Shown one piece after another: positions 7,253-14,706 of a stretch of DNA of 14,709 bases; the stretch's first letter is position 1; each line of letters opens with the position of its first letter. The notes under the pieces were generated by a model. The model worked only from the letters and a program-made list of their open reading frames with translations, searched no databases and was not told where the DNA came from. Position numbers and translations under genes: made by a program. This DNA comes from Patescibacteria group bacterium UBA6263 (GTDB lineage Bacteria; Patescibacteriota; Gracilibacteria; Absconditabacterales; Absconditicoccaceae): NCBI GenBank assembly GCA_002441085.1, contig DJVF01000003.1, positions 1 to 14,709 of the forward strand. Direction: 5' to 3'.

Positions 7253-7428
7253 ATCTCTCGCTTTTTTAGAGTTTTTCCTCCCTCTATTTTACCTTGGTCC
7301 TTTGCGTAGTCAAAGGAGAGGGAGGCTGGGTGGGAGTAAAATAGTCGCCGAAACTTCCCAAAGAAGTTTAACGACAATTTTATCCAGCTATGCTGTTAGG
7401 AAATTTTAGAATTTCCTATACGATAAAC
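7253..7428. repeat. Hairpin-rich spacer with nested inverted repeats
   Basis: CCTCCCTCT (7277-7285) pairs with AGAGGGAGG (7317-7325); CTATTTTAC (7283-7291) also pairs with GTAAAATAG (7336-7344), so two competing stems exist. AAACTTC/GAAGTTT (7351-7369) and GGAAATT/AATTTCC (about 7399-7416) add further hairpins. No gene seen. Confidence 0.65.
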
Positions 7429-7458
7429 AAAAAACCATGGATTGCTCCGTGGTTTTTT
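7429..7458. terminator. Bidirectional intrinsic terminator between murB side and pilin 1
   Basis: AAAAAACCATGGA and TCCGTGGTTTTTT pair around TTGC (one G-U on the minus strand), giving U tracts on both strands. It follows the stop of the minus-strand pilin gene by 24 bases. Confidence 0.85.
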
Positions 7459-7482
7459 GGTAAGAAAATATTTGTTGTATAA

Positions 7483-8109
7483 TTATCTAGCCATTACATA
7501 ATATAACTCATCTGCACTGTCATAAACACACGCTCAGTTTGTCATATCAAACGAAGCCTCATCAGAAGATTTTTTTACTTCTCTACAAACCTCAAGAGTA
7601 GATATATCTGTAGATGGAGTAATAAATCATCAAGTCAATGTTGTTGCTCAAGATTGAATCAATCGATTAGATCATCAAGCTGTTTGTGTCTTGGATATAA
7701 TTACAAATCATCAACTACCAATTCAATCCTTTTCTAATTTCATATATCAATAACTTCATCATGATGCTGTAGCTAAATCACCTCCTAATCTTGTAATTGT
7801 TGTAGATGGAACCGGATCTCTTGGCACACCATCCATTCATGCTGTTTTTAATGCATCTGCTATACTATCTACAGAAACTGGCTCTGCTGTTGCTCAACTA
7901 GCAGAAGGCAATACTCAATTGAAATCCATCTGGTAAGTAATAATTGCTGTAGCTAATTGTTGTATATCTGCTTTTCTAGCTACGTCATTGGCTCTTCATC
8001 TCACTGATGTCAATCTAGGTATAAGTGCTGCTGCCAACACTCAGATAATCACTATCACTATTAGCATCTCTACCAATGTAAATCATTTTAATTTTTTATT
8101 AAATGTCAT
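7483..8109 (-). CDS. Type IV pilin-like protein 1
   Basis: 208-aa type IV (pre)pilin. The N-terminus has a short basic leader MTFNKKLKG, then FTLVEMLIVIVIIGVLAAALIP: prepilin peptidase site after Gly9, Glu at +5, and the hydrophobic helix that packs in the pilus core. The globular part has the pseudopilin pattern ADIQQLATAIITYQ and a C-terminal pair of Cys (EVCREV, GACVYD) that may form a disulphide. The leader Gly9 that the peptidase needs is a TGA codon. CGA at 7663-7665 (GGSN-CGA-LI) lines up with CGG in pilin 2. Second in a tandem pair with pilin 2, 90 bases downstream of it, nearly identical at the 5' end. Exported, then assembled in a pilus or secretion-like filament. Confidence 0.94.
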
Positions 8110-8169
8110 ATTGAAATTGGTTTATATAATAAAAGTACTCATACTAGATAACAATTTTATGGATTTTTG

Positions 8170-8196
8170 CAAGTACTCGTTTGGTAAAAGTACTTG
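8170..8196. promoter_or_regulatory. Inverted repeat between the two pilin genes
   Basis: CAAGTACT (8170-8177) and AGTACTTG (8189-8196) form an exact 8-bp inverted repeat around 11 bases, four bases before the pilin 2 stop on the minus-strand reading. No U tract follows, so it is more likely an RNA processing or binding site than a strong terminator. Confidence 0.4.
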
Positions 8197-8199
8197 ACT

Positions 8200-8805
8200 T
8201 TATCTCACTAAGATATATCTCAGCTGAGATGCATCAGTATACAGACAAGTTCATCAAGTAGCCAAAACGGCACTTCCTCCAGTCTTGGCTACTATTTTGC
8301 AAGGTAGCAAATACTGTGAATCATTTCCAGAATTGATTACACCAAGAGCGCCAGATACTACCCGATTGGATCATCATTGAGTCTGGGTTTTGGCCATCAG
8401 TATAAAAGATTCATTGGGGAGTCAATCTCTCATCAATCTCATATATCCATAAGAGCCCGTAATTGTAGATCCTCAGAGTTCAAATACATTTGATGGCATA
8501 GGATCTGTTGGGATTCCATCCATTCATGCTGATATAAGTTGTCATGATATATACTGGACTGGTATACCAATATCTTCACTGCCAGATAGATATGGATATT
8601 GTCAGTTTTTATCCAATTGATAAGCGATTATAGCTGTAGACAATTGTTGGATATCTGCTTTTCTAGCTACGTCATTGGCTCTCTCTCTAACTGATGTCAA
8701 TCTAGGGATAAGTGCTGCTGCTAATACTCAAATGATCACTATCACTATCAACATCTCTACCAATGTAAATCATTTTAATTTTTTGTTAAATGATTGTGTT
8801 TGCAT
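8200..8805 (-). CDS. Type IV pilin-like protein 2
   Basis: 201-aa paralogue of the pilin downstream of it. Leader MQTQSFNKKLKG, cleavage before FTLVEMLIVIVIIGVLAAALIP, Glu at +5. From the leader through RANDVARKADIQQL the two pilins are nearly identical in protein and in DNA; the middle differs, and the C-termini share the Cys pair (LLPCKI, GTCLYT). The peptidase-site Gly is TGA. The only CGG codon in a UGA-recoded gene here (8362-8364) stands in GGSN-CGG-VV, the same place as CGA in pilin 1. ATG 8805 chosen because it gives the longest usual leader; no clear Shine-Dalgarno. Likely a minor or alternative pilin made with pilin 1, possibly from one transcript. Confidence 0.94.
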
Positions 8806-9138
8806 ATGAGGATATCTAAATTTTTAAATATTGATGTCTGTATATAGTTTTGGATATATTTTGCAACACTTATCTAAGCATGGGGAATTGTACTTGAAAT
8901 AATATATTTTTTTATTATTTTATGTATGTAGTTGAAATATATTAATCAAAAATAAAAAGCTCCAAATCTCTCACAAATATTATTATTAAAATCTGAGTCA
9001 TTCTTGGATTGAAGTAGAGATTTCTGGTCTAGATAAGCAAGATCAACAAAAAATGCTATTCTCTACCTTATCGATATAATGGCAGAGATTTTTTTGGACT
9101 GGAAATAAAAATAAAATATAAAACCCAAAACAAAATTT
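8806..9138. other. 333-bp spacer upstream of pilin 2 and the 93-aa gene
   Basis: AT-rich. With TGA as Gly a minus-strand frame stays open for about 62 codons near 9080-8880 but has no ATG/GTG/TTG start at its head, and I do not call it. It should hold the divergent promoters for pilin 2 and the 9139 gene. Confidence 0.35.
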
Positions 9139-9420
9139 ATGAAAACACACGAAATTTATGGACGCATTTGGTTGGTAGATATACGCCAAGTCGCAAAAAA
9201 AATTTGCTTGGATGCTTGTACTCATGGCATCAAACTATCTATGGAAGTAGAGGTATCTAAACTGCAAAGATTTACACATAAAAAACCTTTAATCGAAGAT
9301 GATAATCCTATCAAAGTTATCCCCCAAGAAAACTTTGAGTATGTAAAATCATTGGAGATATACTCACTCAAAAGAAAAATGATCGAGTTTTGGGATCAGC
9401 ACAATAGCAAAAAAAATTAA
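9139..9420 (+). CDS. Small unrecognised protein, 93 aa
   Basis: ATG 9139 to TAA with an intrinsic terminator seven bases later, which supports a real transcription unit. Soluble, basic C-terminus (LKRKMIEFWDQHNSKKN); N-terminal part MKTHEIYGRIWLVDIRQVAKK with two Cys near 28 and 32. No recognised domain. Only two glycines, GGA and GGC, and no TGA, so it does not test the code. Arg is CGC or AGA. Converges on dprA, with the stops 31 bases apart. Confidence 0.65.
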   Translation: MKTHEIYGRIWLVDIRQVAKKICLDACTHGIKLSMEVEVSKLQRFTHKKPLIEDDNPIKVIPQENFEYVKSLEIYSLKRKMIEFWDQHNSKKN

Positions 9421-9426
9421 CTCAAT

Positions 9427-9453
9427 AGTCCGAGGTATTTCCTTGGACTTTTT
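9427..9453 (+). terminator. Intrinsic terminator of the 93-aa gene
   Basis: AGTCCGAGG (9427-9435) pairs with CCTTGGACT (9441-9449), one G-U, five-base loop, followed by TTTTT. It ends in the stop codon region of the converging dprA. Confidence 0.85.
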
Positions 9454-10438
9454 ATAATATCTTGTAAATGCCTGGTGATGACTGACATACTAGACTATGT
9501 ATCTCCAAGATAGTCATGATAGCAAACAGCTCTGTATAAGGCATCTGGGACAAAAAAGACAATTGATCCAATCATATTGCTGATTGATCTGATATGAGAC
9601 TTAGAATGGTTTTTTGGGATGGAGATAGTTGGATATCTTTGGAACGAGAAACAGGAGGAGATGATTTGGGGATAAAATTGGATGATAAAAACTTGGTAAA
9701 ATCTGAAACCAAACCGATCTTTTGATCTGAGATATATTGGTTGATACCCATACTCTCTAGAGAGAATATACTATCTGGGACTCCATATACACTCTTGTGC
9801 ATATCCAATGCAAAATCTACAGTAATCAAACTACCAGAATTGGCTCCAGCTTGAGGCAGAAATAGTATATTGCTCAATCCTGCTATGATACGATTCCTCT
9901 GAGGAAAGGAATAATATGTAGGCTTGAAATCTAGTTTAAATTCGCTGATTACCAATCAGCCATTTTGGACTATCTGAGCAATGATATTACGATCTGAATG
10001 CTCCATAAACCATTTGATTCATCAGCCCAATACCGCTATAGTAGGTATATGATGTTTGATAGAGAGATTGTGTGCCAATTGATCTACTCATGGTGCCATA
10101 CCAGATATGGTGACTAGATGATAATCTCTAGCCAAAGACAATAGTTGGTCCAATACTTTGTCAGAATAAAATGTTTTTTTTCTGGGTCAGACTATACCTA
10201 GTATATCTCAGTTTAGTAGATCTAGATTTCATATATAATAGATAATATATGGTGGAGATTTGATCAGATTAAATTTGTAATGGAAATTATTTTGTCAATC
10301 TATGATGGCGTGTACATTATGATTTTGGGTCCAAGATTGGATATCAGCAAAATCATAGTCATCAAAATCAGTTTGATTTTTGAGATCTCATAGGATGATT
10401 TGTTGATCTAGAGAATATAGCAGAGCTTGATTGTCCAT
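9452..10438 (-). CDS. dprA: DprA/Smf DNA-processing protein
   Basis: 328 aa. DprA binds incoming single-stranded DNA and loads RecA during natural transformation. The Rossmann-like core is clear: GIVGPRKKT at residues 81-89, TISGMAPGVDQLAH at 110-123, TIAVLGGGI at 133-141, GLVISEF near 161-167, FPQRNRIIAGLS at 178-189, QAGANSGSLIT at 196-206, and VYGVPD at 217-222 (usually VPG). A C-terminal winged-helix domain follows (SQKTILSLISDQSAIGLDQL...). Key glycines, such as those in VGPR, the second and third of LGGG and APGVD, are TGA; no CGA or CGG. The N-terminal SAM-like domain of longer DprA is replaced by a short, different segment of about 75 residues. With the two pilins nearby it suggests DNA uptake ability. 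Confidence 0.94.
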
Positions 10439-10536
10439 ATAATATAATCCAATAATAAATCTGATGTAAAATATATATTTTGGATACAAAATCAATACCT
10501 ATTATATATAATCTATACGTCAAAAAATAAATTGAC

Positions 10537-10561
10537 AAAAAAATCCTGGAAAATCCAGGAT
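10537..10561 (-). terminator. Intrinsic terminator, minus strand
   Basis: ATCCTGGA and TCCAGGAT pair exactly around a three-base loop; on the minus strand a run of six T follows. It is downstream of the 107-aa gene (stop at 10701) and upstream of dprA. Confidence 0.88.
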
Positions 10562-10615
10562 ATATACTCAACCAACAAAGGAACAAGTAAAACGCAGTTT
10601 CTTTGGATGATTGAG

Positions 10616-10692
10616 TTATACCGACGACTTCTAGAAACTTTAAGTTAAAGCGTAGCGAATAAATTAAAGATTTCTAAAGCGGTTCGGTATAA
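10616..10692. repeat. 77-bp imperfect palindrome
   Basis: Ends TTATACCGA (10616-10624) and TCGGTATAA (10684-10692) are exact inverted copies; inside, CTAGAAACTTTAA faces TTAAAGATTTCTAA, leaving a central loop around AAGCGTAGCG. No open frame. It resembles a small non-autonomous inverted-repeat element, or the long hairpin of an intergenic repeat. Confidence 0.7.
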
Positions 10693-10700
10693 ATGATAAT

Positions 10701-11024
10701 TTAATTTGAGATCACTATCTCAAAATCTCTGCAAATTTTGATAGTTGTCTCGGTCGGTAAGGAGAATCTAGTAAATATCCTATTTAGAAATATTTGGATA
10801 AATCTCGCCTGTTTATCTCCTTCAATATTAGCAGATATGCAGTGTAAAAGAATGAGATCATATTCGTTACACTTACCTACAGGAATATCTCGTGGCTTTT
10901 TGATTTCTCCAGAGGCAAGTGTCGGATCATCATCCAAGACTTTTAACCAAATCGGTAGAATAAAATCTGCATCTTCACCAAACTCTTTTTGAAGAATTTT
11001 AATATAATTAGGATCTAGTTCCAT
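10701..11024 (-). CDS. Unrecognised protein A of the TGA-free island, 107 aa
   Basis: ATG 11024 to TAA. Mixed helical protein beginning MELDPNYIKILQKEFGEDADF; contains two Cys (KCNEYD, LHCIS) plus one near the C-terminus (KICRDFE). No signal peptide, no membrane helix, no domain I know. Its four glycines are GGN, none TGA. Arg is AGA/AGG and one CGA (KP-CGA-DIP). Has its own promoter-like box upstream (11061-11088) and an A/T-only leader made of AAAAT repeats; transcription would end at 10537-10561 or at the palindrome. First-from-left of three similarly organised genes. Confidence 0.75.
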   Translation of the reverse strand: MELDPNYIKILQKEFGEDADFILPIWLKVLDDDPTLASGEIKKPRDIPVGKCNEYDLILLHCISANIEGDKQARFIQIFLNRIFTRFSLPTETTIKICRDFEIVISN

Positions 11025-11060
11025 AATTTTTATTTTATTTTATTTTATTTTGTTTTGTAT

Positions 11061-11090
11061 TTTATATTTATTTGACAAAATAAGTCAAAT
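11061..11090 (-). promoter_or_regulatory. Promoter of protein A gene with overlapping inverted repeat
   Basis: On the minus strand TTGACT (11088-11083), 16 bp, TATAAA (11066-11061). The -35 is inside the inverted repeat ATTTGAC (11070-11076) / GTCAAAT (11084-11090), which could be a repressor site. Confidence 0.6.
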
Positions 11091-11092
11091 AT

Positions 11093-11119
11093 AAAAAAAT
11101 CGCCATAAAAAATGACGAT
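11093..11119 (-). terminator. Terminator of protein B gene
   Basis: On the minus strand ATCGTCAT pairs with ATGGCGAT (one U-G), five-base loop, then six T. Closely similar in sequence to the terminator at 11707-11736. Confidence 0.85.
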
Positions 11120-11133
11120 CATAGAAAATAAAT

Positions 11134-11637
11134 TTAAGACTTTGGAGGAGGGCTAAGCTTTTGTTTGTCTGGTGGAGCATCCTTGATTATCTGTTCCTGA
11201 AACCAATCACTAAAGACTTGTTGCAATTCTTCAAAATAGCACTCTTGCATAATCTCCGATTTGGGATCGATGCTATAAACAAATGTCATCAAATAACGCA
11301 ATATAATTAATTGTTCATTGATTCTTGCGTTTTGATACCTTATAGGTCTCATTTTGATGACATTAGCTGGATCGATTAATCCAAATTCCAGAGTATCTGG
11401 TTTAGCTCGTTTGGATGGCAGTACAAAGCCAATCCTACTTTGAGCAGGCTCCTCTTGGTCATAAATTTCTTGCATTTGATTCAAAATAAGCTCTCTCTGA
11501 GAGTATTTTTGTGTAAAAAATGCGTGGATAGCAAAGAATAATAGATTTTGCCAACTATTGGGACCTGATCCAAAATTAGACCTATTAGCGGCTATAATTT
11601 CTTCCAAATCTTGTAAAAACCATAATTTTGTTTCCAT
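11134..11637 (-). CDS. Unrecognised protein B of the TGA-free island, 167 aa
   Basis: ATG 11637 to TAA. Mostly helical and Gln-rich: METKLWFLQDLEEII at the start, a middle with FAIHAFFTQKYSQRELILNQ, and a Pro/Lys-rich tail DAPPDKQKLSPPPKS that is likely disordered. No recognised domain, signal peptide or membrane helix. Four glycines, all GGN. Arg is mostly AGA/AGG, one CGT and one CGA in SK-CGA-AKP, a place where Arg looks more natural than Trp. Own promoter at 11674-11701 and own terminator at 11093-11119. Same cassette plan as its two neighbours. Confidence 0.8.
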   Translation of the reverse strand: METKLWFLQDLEEIIAANRSNFGSGPNSWQNLLFFAIHAFFTQKYSQRELILNQMQEIYDQEEPAQSRIGFVLPSKRAKPDTLEFGLIDPANVIKMRPIRYQNARINEQLIILRYLMTFVYSIDPKSEIMQECYFEELQQVFSDWFQEQIIKDAPPDKQKLSPPPKS

Positions 11638-11673
11638 ATTTTGAGATTTTAGTTTTTTTATTTTGTTTTATAT

Positions 11674-11701
11674 CTTATAAATAAAAGTCAATAAAAGTCA
11701 A
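11674..11701 (-). promoter_or_regulatory. Promoter of protein B gene
   Basis: Minus strand: TTGACT (11701-11696), 16 bp, TATAAG (11679-11674). The -35 lies in a tandem repeat of TTGACTTTTA, so a second TTGACT occurs ten bases downstream (11691-11686). Confidence 0.6.
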
Positions 11702-11706
11702 TAAAA

Positions 11707-11736
11707 TAAAAAAACCGCCGCCATAAAAATGACGAC
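11707..11736 (-). terminator. Terminator of protein C gene
   Basis: Minus strand: GTCGTCAT pairs with ATGGCGGC using three U-G pairs, four-base loop, then GG and eight T. On the plus strand the same bases mispair, so it is minus-strand specific. Confidence 0.8.
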
Positions 11737-11777
11737 AGTCTTGTAGTTTTAGTTTGTAATTAGTTTTACTCAGTTCA

Positions 11778-12815
11778 TTAATTTTCATTGAAGACAATGA
11801 GTTGGAAACCAGCTCGAATGCCTGTACAATCATATCCATTTTTTTGAGTAGGATTAATTCCCATATCAATAATTTTCCACATGAGGTTTCTGAAAGAATT
11901 GATTTCTTGGTGTCTTGCGCGAATTTCTTTGTCAAGCTCTTTTACTCTCAAGAAATCAGGATGGGTTTTGTCTTTTGGTTCAAAACCTTTCTTTATGCCG
12001 GACATATCAATTGAAATGATTTGTGCCATACCATCAAGTAATGATTCCATCGAGATATTTGGCCTGGCAGATGAAATAAAATTTTCTCCATTTAGGAGTT
12101 TAGTATGCTCATTAATCATCGGGTTTACCTTTTCAAGATTGATATTGATGACGGTTAATATGGCTTTTTCAAGCGATGTCATCTCACGGATCACAACATC
12201 ATCTTCAGCATGCTTTTCATCTTCATCTTTGAATTGACCACCTGCAATGATTTCTGCAATCGATTCCAGTAAAGTACCACGGATTGATACTTCCATCAGC
12301 CCTTCCAGGTTCATATTTTCCCAACCTTCATACTTGGCAAAATCTGGAGATTGAGAACCTAAGTCCTCGGTGGTTACAATATTAAATCCTTCAATAATTT
12401 TTTCTGCACTGGGTAGATGATTTGAGATAAGGGCATGCATAAAATCTCTGACAAAATCACTGTGAGCGAACATAGGCCACTCTTCATTAAATTTTTGCAG
12501 CGACTTGGCGTAGGGACAGATATCCATTTCAACTGCCACCTTTTGTAAACATGAAAACTCAAGTCCGGGACAAGGAAATGGCCCTTCAAAGATGAAATCA
12601 CATTTAGCATTTTCGAAATCTTCTTTTCCATATCCTTCAAGAAAGGTAAACATCGCCCTGGTAAGAGGAGACATCACACCAATGACAGTTTGACCAGATT
12701 TTTTTGGGTTATTAGGATTAATGAATTCCTTTCTTTCAAGGATATTCATAATCTCATTCATTACTGGGAGCTCTCGAAAGGCCTCAACCAGTAAAATTAC
12801 AGAATTTTTGTTCAT
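11778..12815 (-). CDS. Unrecognised protein C of the TGA-free island, 345 aa
   Basis: ATG 12815 to TAA, a full-length frame under the standard code. Soluble, acidic, mixed helix/strand; begins MNKNSVILLVEAFRELP. A Cys cluster lies at about residues 71-100 (AKCDF, PCPGLEFSC, DICPY), possibly a metal site; a charged segment KDEDEKHAEDD lies near 200. I recognise no family. About 21 glycines, all GGN and none TGA, which is striking beside murB or ftsW. Arg uses AGG, CGT, CGC and AGA plus two CGA (EAF-CGA-ELP and GI-CGA-AGF). Strong promoter-like box at 12858-12885. The codon use suggests arrival from an organism with the normal code, or strong avoidance of TGA. Function unknown. Confidence 0.88.
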   Translation of the reverse strand: MNKNSVILLVEAFRELPVMNEIMNILERKEFINPNNPKKSGQTVIGVMSPLTRAMFTFLEGYGKEDFENAKCDFIFEGPFPCPGLEFSCLQKVAVEMDICPYAKSLQKFNEEWPMFAHSDFVRDFMHALISNHLPSAEKIIEGFNIVTTEDLGSQSPDFAKYEGWENMNLEGLMEVSIRGTLLESIAEIIAGGQFKDEDEKHAEDDVVIREMTSLEKAILTVININLEKVNPMINEHTKLLNGENFISSARPNISMESLLDGMAQIISIDMSGIKKGFEPKDKTHPDFLRVKELDKEIRARHQEINSFRNLMWKIIDMGINPTQKNGYDCTGIRAGFQLIVFNEN

Positions 12816-12857
12816 AAATTTTTTTTTGTTTATTATTAATTTTTATTAGCATTGTTT

Positions 12858-12885
12858 ATAATAATTATTTTATCAATAAAGTCAA
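12858..12885 (-). promoter_or_regulatory. Promoter of protein C gene
   Basis: Minus strand: TTGACT (12885-12880), 16 bp, TATTAT (12863-12858). Same -35 hexamer and spacing as the promoters of genes A and B. Confidence 0.6.
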
Positions 12886-12913
12886 TATCAAAAATATTTA
12901 TATAAAAACATAT

Positions 12914-12938
12914 AAAAATCTATTTTAATCAGATTTTT
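12914..12938. repeat. Short inverted repeat in the divergent spacer before dnaX
   Basis: AAAAATCT (12914-12921) and AGATTTTT (12931-12938) are exact inverted copies. It is AT-only apart from two C/G pairs, so it may be chance; it lies upstream of both protein C and dnaX. Confidence 0.35.
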
Positions 12939-13034
12939 GTAAATTTTTTTTATTTAGATTGAAAAATAGAAGATAAAAGTTACAAGCTAAATAATATAAA
13001 AATATTGTTAATTTTATATTTTAAATCAAACAAA

Positions 13035-14459
13035 GTGTCTCTAGCCAACAAGTACCGTCCTCAAACATTTGATGCTATAATATGACAAAATCATATTACT
13101 GAGATTCTCAAAGCTCAAATGAAATCTGATCAAAAAATAAATCATAATTTTTTGTTGTTTTGACCTAGATGAACTGGCAAAACTACTGCTGCTAGACTAA
13201 TTGCCAAAGCTATCAATTGTACAGACTCTCAAGATGGGAATCCATGTAATCAATGTGATAATTGTATGAGCATAAATAGATCAACTACTCTCGATTATGT
13301 GGAAATAGATGCAGCATCTCATACATCAGTAGACAATATCAGAGAAGAGATTTTGGATAGAGTTCCATACCCACCTACTCAATTAAAGAAAAAAATATAT
13401 GTGATAGATGAAGTACATATGCTGAGCAAATCAGCTTTTAATGCATTATTGAAAACTATTGAAGAACCTAGAGATAATGTGTGTTTTGTGCTCGCTACTA
13501 CAGAGATGCATAAAGTGCCTGATACAATCATTTCTCGTTGTCAGGTTTTTAATTTCAAGAAGGTTTTGGAAAATGATATGATATGACATCTACAGTCAAT
13601 ATGTAATCAAGAAAATCTAAGCTATGAACCAGAAGCTATGTCCATCATAGCCAAGATATCTGAATGATGCGTACGTGATGCTGTCAAATATATCGATCAG
13701 ATAAGTATTTTGGGTGATATTACACAAGCACATGTAAGCAAATTTCTATGAGTGGCATCTGAAAAAATGATAAAAGATTTTTTGGAGACTATCAAAAAAT
13801 GAGATAGAAATATAGTATTTGAACAAATAGATAAAATATATCAGAATGGTATAGATTTGCATCAGTTTGCCAAGCAAGCTTTGATCTATATAGATCAGAA
13901 TTTAAATAGTGATATGGATTTTTTACTTGGAGTAAGTGGGTGATTTAGTGAAATCATATCTACAATCAAGTATTATCCATACCCTGTCATTGTTTATAAA
14001 ATAGCATTAAACAAATATTTATCATCAAACACATCAGTAAATAACAAATCCAAGGATGAAAATAATCATAGCGATACTACACAAGAAAATAAATCTGTAG
14101 TAAATGAAAGTATACCTGTAGATGTAATAAGAGTTGAATTACCTCCAGTTGCAATACAAACTAGTCAAAAAATACAATCAAATACTGGACAAAATCTAGA
14201 TGAGATACGAAATAATGTAGTGAGTCAAATAGATAAAGTCTCTTTGCAACAAAATCTAAAATGAAATTTTATAATTGAAGATATCCAAGACAACACAGTC
14301 AGCGCAATCGTGATAAACAAGATGACCAAAATACTTTTGGATAGTGAAGAAAACAAGAGAATATTGGAAACTGCTTTTGCTAATGTGATGTGAAACAAGA
14401 TCAAGGTTGATATAATTTTTGAAAACAAAGAAAATTATTTTGCTAGGAAACTTGGATAA
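13035..14459 (+). CDS. dnaX: DNA polymerase III clamp-loader subunit gamma/tau
   Basis: 474 aa. AAA+ ATPase of the clamp loader that puts the sliding clamp on DNA. Start GTG 13035 gives the canonical SLANKYRPQTFDAIIGQ. Walker A GPRGTGKTT at 43-51, where the first and third Gly... of the FGPRG run are read from TGA; zinc module Cys62, 71, 74, 77; Walker B VIDEVHML at 123-130; sensor/Arg-finger segment ATTEMHKVPDTIISRCQ with SRC. A Ser/Asn/Gln-rich linker spans about 330-385, then a tau-like C-terminal domain beginning NLDEI-CGA-NNVV. That CGA (14208-14210, residue 392) falls where DnaX proteins often have Trp. CGT encodes Arg in KYRP and SRC. No obvious frameshift signal for a gamma form was found. 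Followed 24 bases on by a small ORF. Confidence 0.96.
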
Positions 14460-14483
14460 TTTTATAAGTATATTATAAGTAAT

Positions 14484-14663
14484 ATGAATTCCCAAAAATT
14501 AGAAATTCAAGATTTGGAACAACAAAAAACTTGAAATGTAATTGAACAGACGCCATCAATTGAATTTGATTTTTTGTCCAAATGAAAAAAAATTGTAAAT
14601 GATACTGTGCCAGAAATAAAAAAGATTTTCAAAAGACAAAAAGATATGTGAGACTCTTTATAA
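14484..14663 (+). CDS. Small unrecognised protein, 59 aa, downstream of dnaX
   Basis: ATG 14484 to TAA, 24 bases after dnaX on the same strand and directly followed by a terminator, so probably the last gene of a dnaX transcript. Three in-frame TGA codons read as Gly (KTGN, SKGK, DMGD). Charged, helical; the second half VPEIKKIFKRQKDMGDSL is basic. It does not resemble YbaB/EbfC or RecR, the usual dnaX neighbours. Size alone makes it less certain than the others, but context supports it. Confidence 0.6.
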
Positions 14664-14668
14664 AATAA

Positions 14669-14706
14669 ATCGAGAAAAATCCCCAAAAGATTTTTCCGAT
14701 GTTTTT
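14669..14706 (+). terminator. Terminator of the dnaX transcript
   Basis: ATCG plus GAAAAATC (14669-14681, one bulged A) pair with GATTTTTC plus CGAT (14689-14700), then G and TTTTT. Confidence 0.82.

Noticed and set aside
9043..9225. Minus-strand 60-aa frame
   Set aside because: Overlaps the 93-aa gene, which has a terminator right after its stop; the minus frame has no supporting signal.
9572..9955. Truncated dprA
   Set aside because: Same cause: TGA codons cut the standard-code frame. The full 328-aa DprA is present.
11881..12237. Plus-strand open frame of 118 aa inside the island
   Set aside because: Shadow of protein C, which has its own promoter and terminator on the other strand and a longer frame.
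13266..13586. Stand-alone 106-aa ATPase fragment or pseudogene
   Set aside because: It is the middle of dnaX bounded by TGA; with TGA=Gly the whole protein is intact, so no frameshift or decay need be assumed.
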